Positions 4,438 to 7,208 of a stretch of 7,208 bases of DNA are shown one piece after another. Under the pieces are notes generated by a model. It had not been told where the DNA came from, did no database searches, and saw nothing but the letters and a program-made list of their open reading frames with translations. The DNA is from an uncultured Lachnospiraceae bacterium (GTDB taxonomy: Bacteria > Bacillota_A > Clostridia > Lachnospirales > Lachnospiraceae). The stretch covers positions 1 to 7,208 of the forward strand of contig CAMWWF010000137.1 of NCBI GenBank assembly GCA_947177885.1, given 5' to 3'. Each line of letters begins with the position of its first letter. Positions within the stretch are counted from its first letter, which is position 1. Made by a program: the position numbers and the translations under genes.

Positions 4438-7029
4438 TTATATATTTTCATTCCGTATGGTTTCCACAATATTTTTGCTGTGAAATCTGCTCATTGAGTA
4501 ATTCATGATGCAGAACAGCAGCAGGAACACCGCCGCGGCAGAGATGAGGATCCCCCCTGCGGGAAGTTTATACCCTGTCTCCAGCCCGGCTCCCATGGTC
4601 TTATGAAAGCCCAGAGAGATCAGGATTCCCAGCAGGATGCCGAACAAAAGTCCTTTTCCTCCGTAGAACATACCCTCCAGCCAGATCATCCGCCTGAATT
4701 CTTTTCTGGTCATTCCCACGGACTTACACATGGCAATCTCAGGCGCGCGGAGCTCCATATTAGTGGTGACTGTATTGAAAATATTAGTCACTCCGATCAG
4801 CGATACCACGATGATAAATCCATAGAGGAAGATCGCCACTGCCAGATACATGCCCCTGCTGGAGCGGTACTCTCTGTCATAATTATAAATGTTAAAATCT
4901 CTCAGATTGAAATCACGCCTGATCGTCTCCTCTATAGCATCCGCATCCTCACAGCAGATATAGACGCCTATATCCTGCGCATGCCTGCCGGGATCATGAG
5001 CTTCCCACCAGCTTTCGCTGACGATCAGCTGCACATTATTATGAATGCTGCCGCTCATACTTATGGGCAGTATATCTGTCTGAAGGAGAACCGGGATTTC
5101 ATATACCTCTCCTGTATCGTCATCCATAAAGTCAATCATGTCACCGCTGTGATATTCCGCAATATTCCCCTCATAGTGATGCCATTTCTTATTGTCACGT
5201 GTCTCATATTCATAACGGGCGATCACAATAGCCTTGTCTGTGGCCGTCTCAGGATCCACCCCCAGGTCTCTGCAGTAACGCTCATATCCTTCCTCTCCCA
5301 GAGCTACGACAATAATGACCTCCCCCGCTGCCTCATTTCTTCCAAACAAGTTCAGGTACTCCTGTGTAAAAGGAATATCCATCTGCCCGTATCCCGCAGT
5401 ATAATAATGCCAGCGTCTGATCTCCGCCCTCTCCACTCCGTCCAACGCCGCAATGGCTTTCGCCTGCTCGTAGCTGTCCTCATCATAAATATAAGCCAAA
5501 AGCTGATATTGGGACGCATCATAATAAAAGGTTGTGGCAAAGGCTACCAGCCCGATAAAGCTGTACACTCCTATGAACACCGCCACACTTACCACAATGG
5601 ATATCACGGTAGTGCGGTATTTTACCTTCGCGCGCTGGAGATTCCGGTATGCCAGCTTACCCCCAATGCCGAATAACTTCTCAATGATCTTCGGGCAGCG
5701 CAGCTCCCTTCTGCTGATCTTCACCGTACTGTCAGCCCGGATTGCGCTGATGGGTGTCAGCCTGGCCGCACGCCGGGCGGAGCCTGAAGCCGACAGATAT
5801 ACCGTGAGCAGGGCAAGCAGCGCCGCCAATACGATAGCGGGAACCGACAGGCTGAAGATCAGTTTTACCCCCAGCTGCGACTCCATCATACCGCCTGTAA
5901 CCTTTACCACCACAACTGTCGCCAGAATCCCGCTCAGTATACCCAGAGGAACTCCCACTGCCGCCTGGAATCCCGCCTCATAGTATATGATCTTCCTCTG
6001 CTGGCCGGAAGTGGTTCCCACGGAAGCAAGCCTTCCGTACAGCTTCATCTTCTCATTCAGTGCGATCAAAAAGCTGTTGCGGATACAAAATACACTGGTG
6101 ATGATAATGATCAGTATCGCTATCACAGCCATGCCGTATAACATATTCATGGTGGTTGAGGAAAAACGCATCAATTCCCATCGCACTACATTATGGTTCT
6201 CCGCCGCTGCATATGCGATCCGGGAGATTTCACCCCTTCCTCTCTGTACCAGTCCCTCATTACTCTCATACTCTTCCAGTGATATTCCCAACAGCCCCGC
6301 AGTCACCCGGTCCCCATGCTTCAGGGCGTCCTTTGTGTAGCTGACATAAACCTCCAGACTTTCCGCGTTTTCTGTGTTTTCCATATAAGTGAATACAGAA
6401 TATCCCGGAGCAGACCGTGCCTCCACCTGGAAATTGGGACGCTCTATTATTCCGACGATCGTATATGTCTTCTCATAAGCGGGAACAAAATTCTCCTCCT
6501 CTTCCATATAAGGATTGCTTTGATTCAGAAAATACCCCTCCGAAATCCGCTCTCCCACCTGAACCGTCAGCGTGTCTCCCACTCCCAGATCCACATCTCC
6601 GTTGCTGTGGATATGTCTGCTGATAACGATCTCATCTTCATTCCAGGGCATCCGTCCTTCCGACAGCTCCAGAGCCATGGCCCGGATCCCGGAGGCATCC
6701 ACCGCCCGGATATAGATGTAAGGCTTATCCGGATTGGTGCATCCCTCCAGAACCGCATAGCCGATTTCCTCCGCCAGTCCGATTTTCTCAACATTCTGAT
6801 TATTCTGAAAATATTTCAGATTCTCCTGTGCCACACCGGTAAAAAGGTAATGAAAATCTCCGTTATCCTTCTTTTCCAGTACGATCATACTCTCCCGAAA
6901 GCTCGACGCCATACACGCCACCGCAGTGATCAGCGCCGTGGCCAATATAATGCCGATAATTGTTACTGCCACGCGCTTCCGGTTCTCTTTTATGGAACGG
7001 TAGCAGCATTTTTTCAGTACATTCATCAT
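4438..7029 (-). CDS. ABC transporter permease, FtsX family, two-repeat (8-TM) form
   Basis: 863 aa. The protein is a tandem duplication: TM helix (about 19-41), extracytoplasmic domain (about 42-295), three TM helices (about 296-316, 352-376, 391-413), a cytoplasmic link, then a second unit with a TM helix (about 473-498), extracytoplasmic domain (about 499-726) and three TM helices (about 727-752, 788-808, 825-842). The FtsX cytoplasmic coupling loop is clear twice: NEKMKLYGRLASVGTTSGQQ (325-344) and LRAPEIAMCKSVGMTRKEF (760-778). It ends in IVETIRNENI, as many clostridial FtsX permeases do. Such proteins work with an ATPase like the one encoded just upstream, as mechanotransmission-type machines, peptide-sensing or resistance transporters, or lipid handlers; the substrate cannot be read here. 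AGGGGGG (7034-7040) lies 4 nt from the ATG at 7029 and 7 nt from the next ATG at 7026, which may be the true start. Confidence 0.93.
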   Translation of the reverse strand: MMNVLKKCCYRSIKENRKRVAVTIIGIILATALITAVACMASSFRESMIVLEKKDNGDFHYLFTGVAQENLKYFQNNQNVEKIGLAEEIGYAVLEGCTNPDKPYIYIRAVDASGIRAMALELSEGRMPWNEDEIVISRHIHSNGDVDLGVGDTLTVQVGERISEGYFLNQSNPYMEEEENFVPAYEKTYTIVGIIERPNFQVEARSAPGYSVFTYMENTENAESLEVYVSYTKDALKHGDRVTAGLLGISLEEYESNEGLVQRGRGEISRIAYAAAENHNVVRWELMRFSSTTMNMLYGMAVIAILIIIITSVFCIRNSFLIALNEKMKLYGRLASVGTTSGQQRKIIYYEAGFQAAVGVPLGILSGILATVVVVKVTGGMMESQLGVKLIFSLSVPAIVLAALLALLTVYLSASGSARRAARLTPISAIRADSTVKISRRELRCPKIIEKLFGIGGKLAYRNLQRAKVKYRTTVISIVVSVAVFIGVYSFIGLVAFATTFYYDASQYQLLAYIYDEDSYEQAKAIAALDGVERAEIRRWHYYTAGYGQMDIPFTQEYLNLFGRNEAAGEVIIVVALGEEGYERYCRDLGVDPETATDKAIVIARYEYETRDNKKWHHYEGNIAEYHSGDMIDFMDDDTGEVYEIPVLLQTDILPISMSGSIHNNVQLIVSESWWEAHDPGRHAQDIGVYICCEDADAIEETIRRDFNLRDFNIYNYDREYRSSRGMYLAVAIFLYGFIIVVSLIGVTNIFNTVTTNMELRAPEIAMCKSVGMTRKEFRRMIWLEGMFYGGKGLLFGILLGILISLGFHKTMGAGLETGYKLPAGGILISAAAVFLLLFCIMNYSMSRFHSKNIVETIRNENI

Positions 7030-7033
7030 GACA

Positions 7034-7040
7034 CCCCCCT
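7034..7040 (-). promoter_or_regulatory. Ribosome binding site of the FtsX permease
   Basis: AGGGGGG on the minus strand. Spacing is 4 nt to the ATG at 7029 and 7 nt to the ATG at 7026, so the second Met is the better-spaced start. Confidence 0.65.
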
Positions 7041-7087
7041 GTCCGTCTTAATGAAGCCTTCCACGTGCATTTGAAAATACTTTTCTC

Positions 7088-7208
7088 TCAAAACTGCACC
7101 TCCCTGCTCCCGTTCCGCACGCGGCCGTCCTCAATAACAAGCACTCTGTCCGCCTGCTTTGCCAGCTCCAGGTTGTGGGTGATCATGATGATGGTCTGTT
7201 TATATTTC
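7088..7208 (-). CDS. ABC transporter ATP-binding protein, C-terminal end only
   Basis: Only the last 39 residues are in the window; the gene enters from the right edge. The sequence QTIIMITHNLELAKQADRV followed by LVIEDGRV shows the H-loop (switch) histidine in ITHN and the typical final strand and turn of an ABC nucleotide-binding domain. Walker A, the signature motif and Walker B lie outside. The stop TGA is at 7090-7088, and the FtsX permease starts 58 nt later on the same strand, so the two form an ATPase-permease pair of the MacB/LolD-like class. It energises the permease from the cytoplasmic face. Any promoter for the pair lies outside the window. Confidence 0.93.
   Translation of the reverse strand, partial: KYKQTIIMITHNLELAKQADRVLVIEDGRVRNGSREVQF

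Noticed and set aside
4603..5676. Plus-strand 357-codon open frame antisense to the permease
   Set aside because: The minus-strand frame has clear TM helices and FtsX loops across the same region; the antisense product shows no coherent domain.

Overview
All recognisable genes in this window lie on the minus strand, so transcription runs from the high coordinates to the low ones. Codon use, Gram-positive-style ribosome binding sites and protein flavour (an FtsX-type permease ending in the IVETIRNENI motif, a CheV coupling protein, an acidic/Lys-rich single-pass membrane protein) suggest a Firmicute of class Clostridia, most likely Lachnospiraceae. This assignment is inference from protein style, not from a marker gene.

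Layout in transcription order. (1) 7208-7088: the last 39 residues of an ABC-transporter ATPase, cut by the window edge. (2) 7029-4438: its partner, an 8-TM FtsX-family permease of 863 aa. (3) 4437-4327: a 111-nt regulatory gap with an AT-rich palindrome, an extended -10 promoter and a hairpin at the predicted 5' end of the next mRNA. (4) 4326-3418: CheV (CheW-like domain plus receiver domain), followed by a strong intrinsic terminator at 3378-3405. (5) 3377-3254: a leader-like gap with a GC-rich hairpin. (6) 3253-2462: a divergent sirtuin-like protein that has lost the usual catalytic motifs. (7) 2465-2361: a 34-codon ORF that overlaps gene 6 by the four bases GTGA. (8) 2342-159: a 727-aa membrane protein with a very long charged cytoplasmic part, one TM helix and a TPR-like extracytoplasmic domain. 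(9) 72-1: the first 24 codons of hisH (histidine biosynthesis), cut by the window edge.

The window reads as three transcriptional blocks. The ABC pair is probably an export, peptide-sensing or lipid-handling transporter. CheV stands alone between its own promoter and terminator, and it couples chemoreceptors to the CheA kinase. The sirtuin-like gene, the small ORF and the 727-aa gene are packed so tightly (4-nt overlap, then an 18-nt gap) that they are very likely one operon, possibly running on into hisH after 86 nt.

The least explained part is that compact cassette. The cytoplasmic half of the 727-aa protein carries many short D/E-I-x-x-L-L-type motifs resembling the CheY-binding tip of FliM, and a CheY-like receiver (CheV) is encoded next door. 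No mobile element, CRISPR array, rRNA or tRNA gene was seen. No stretch over 300 bases lacks a gene.
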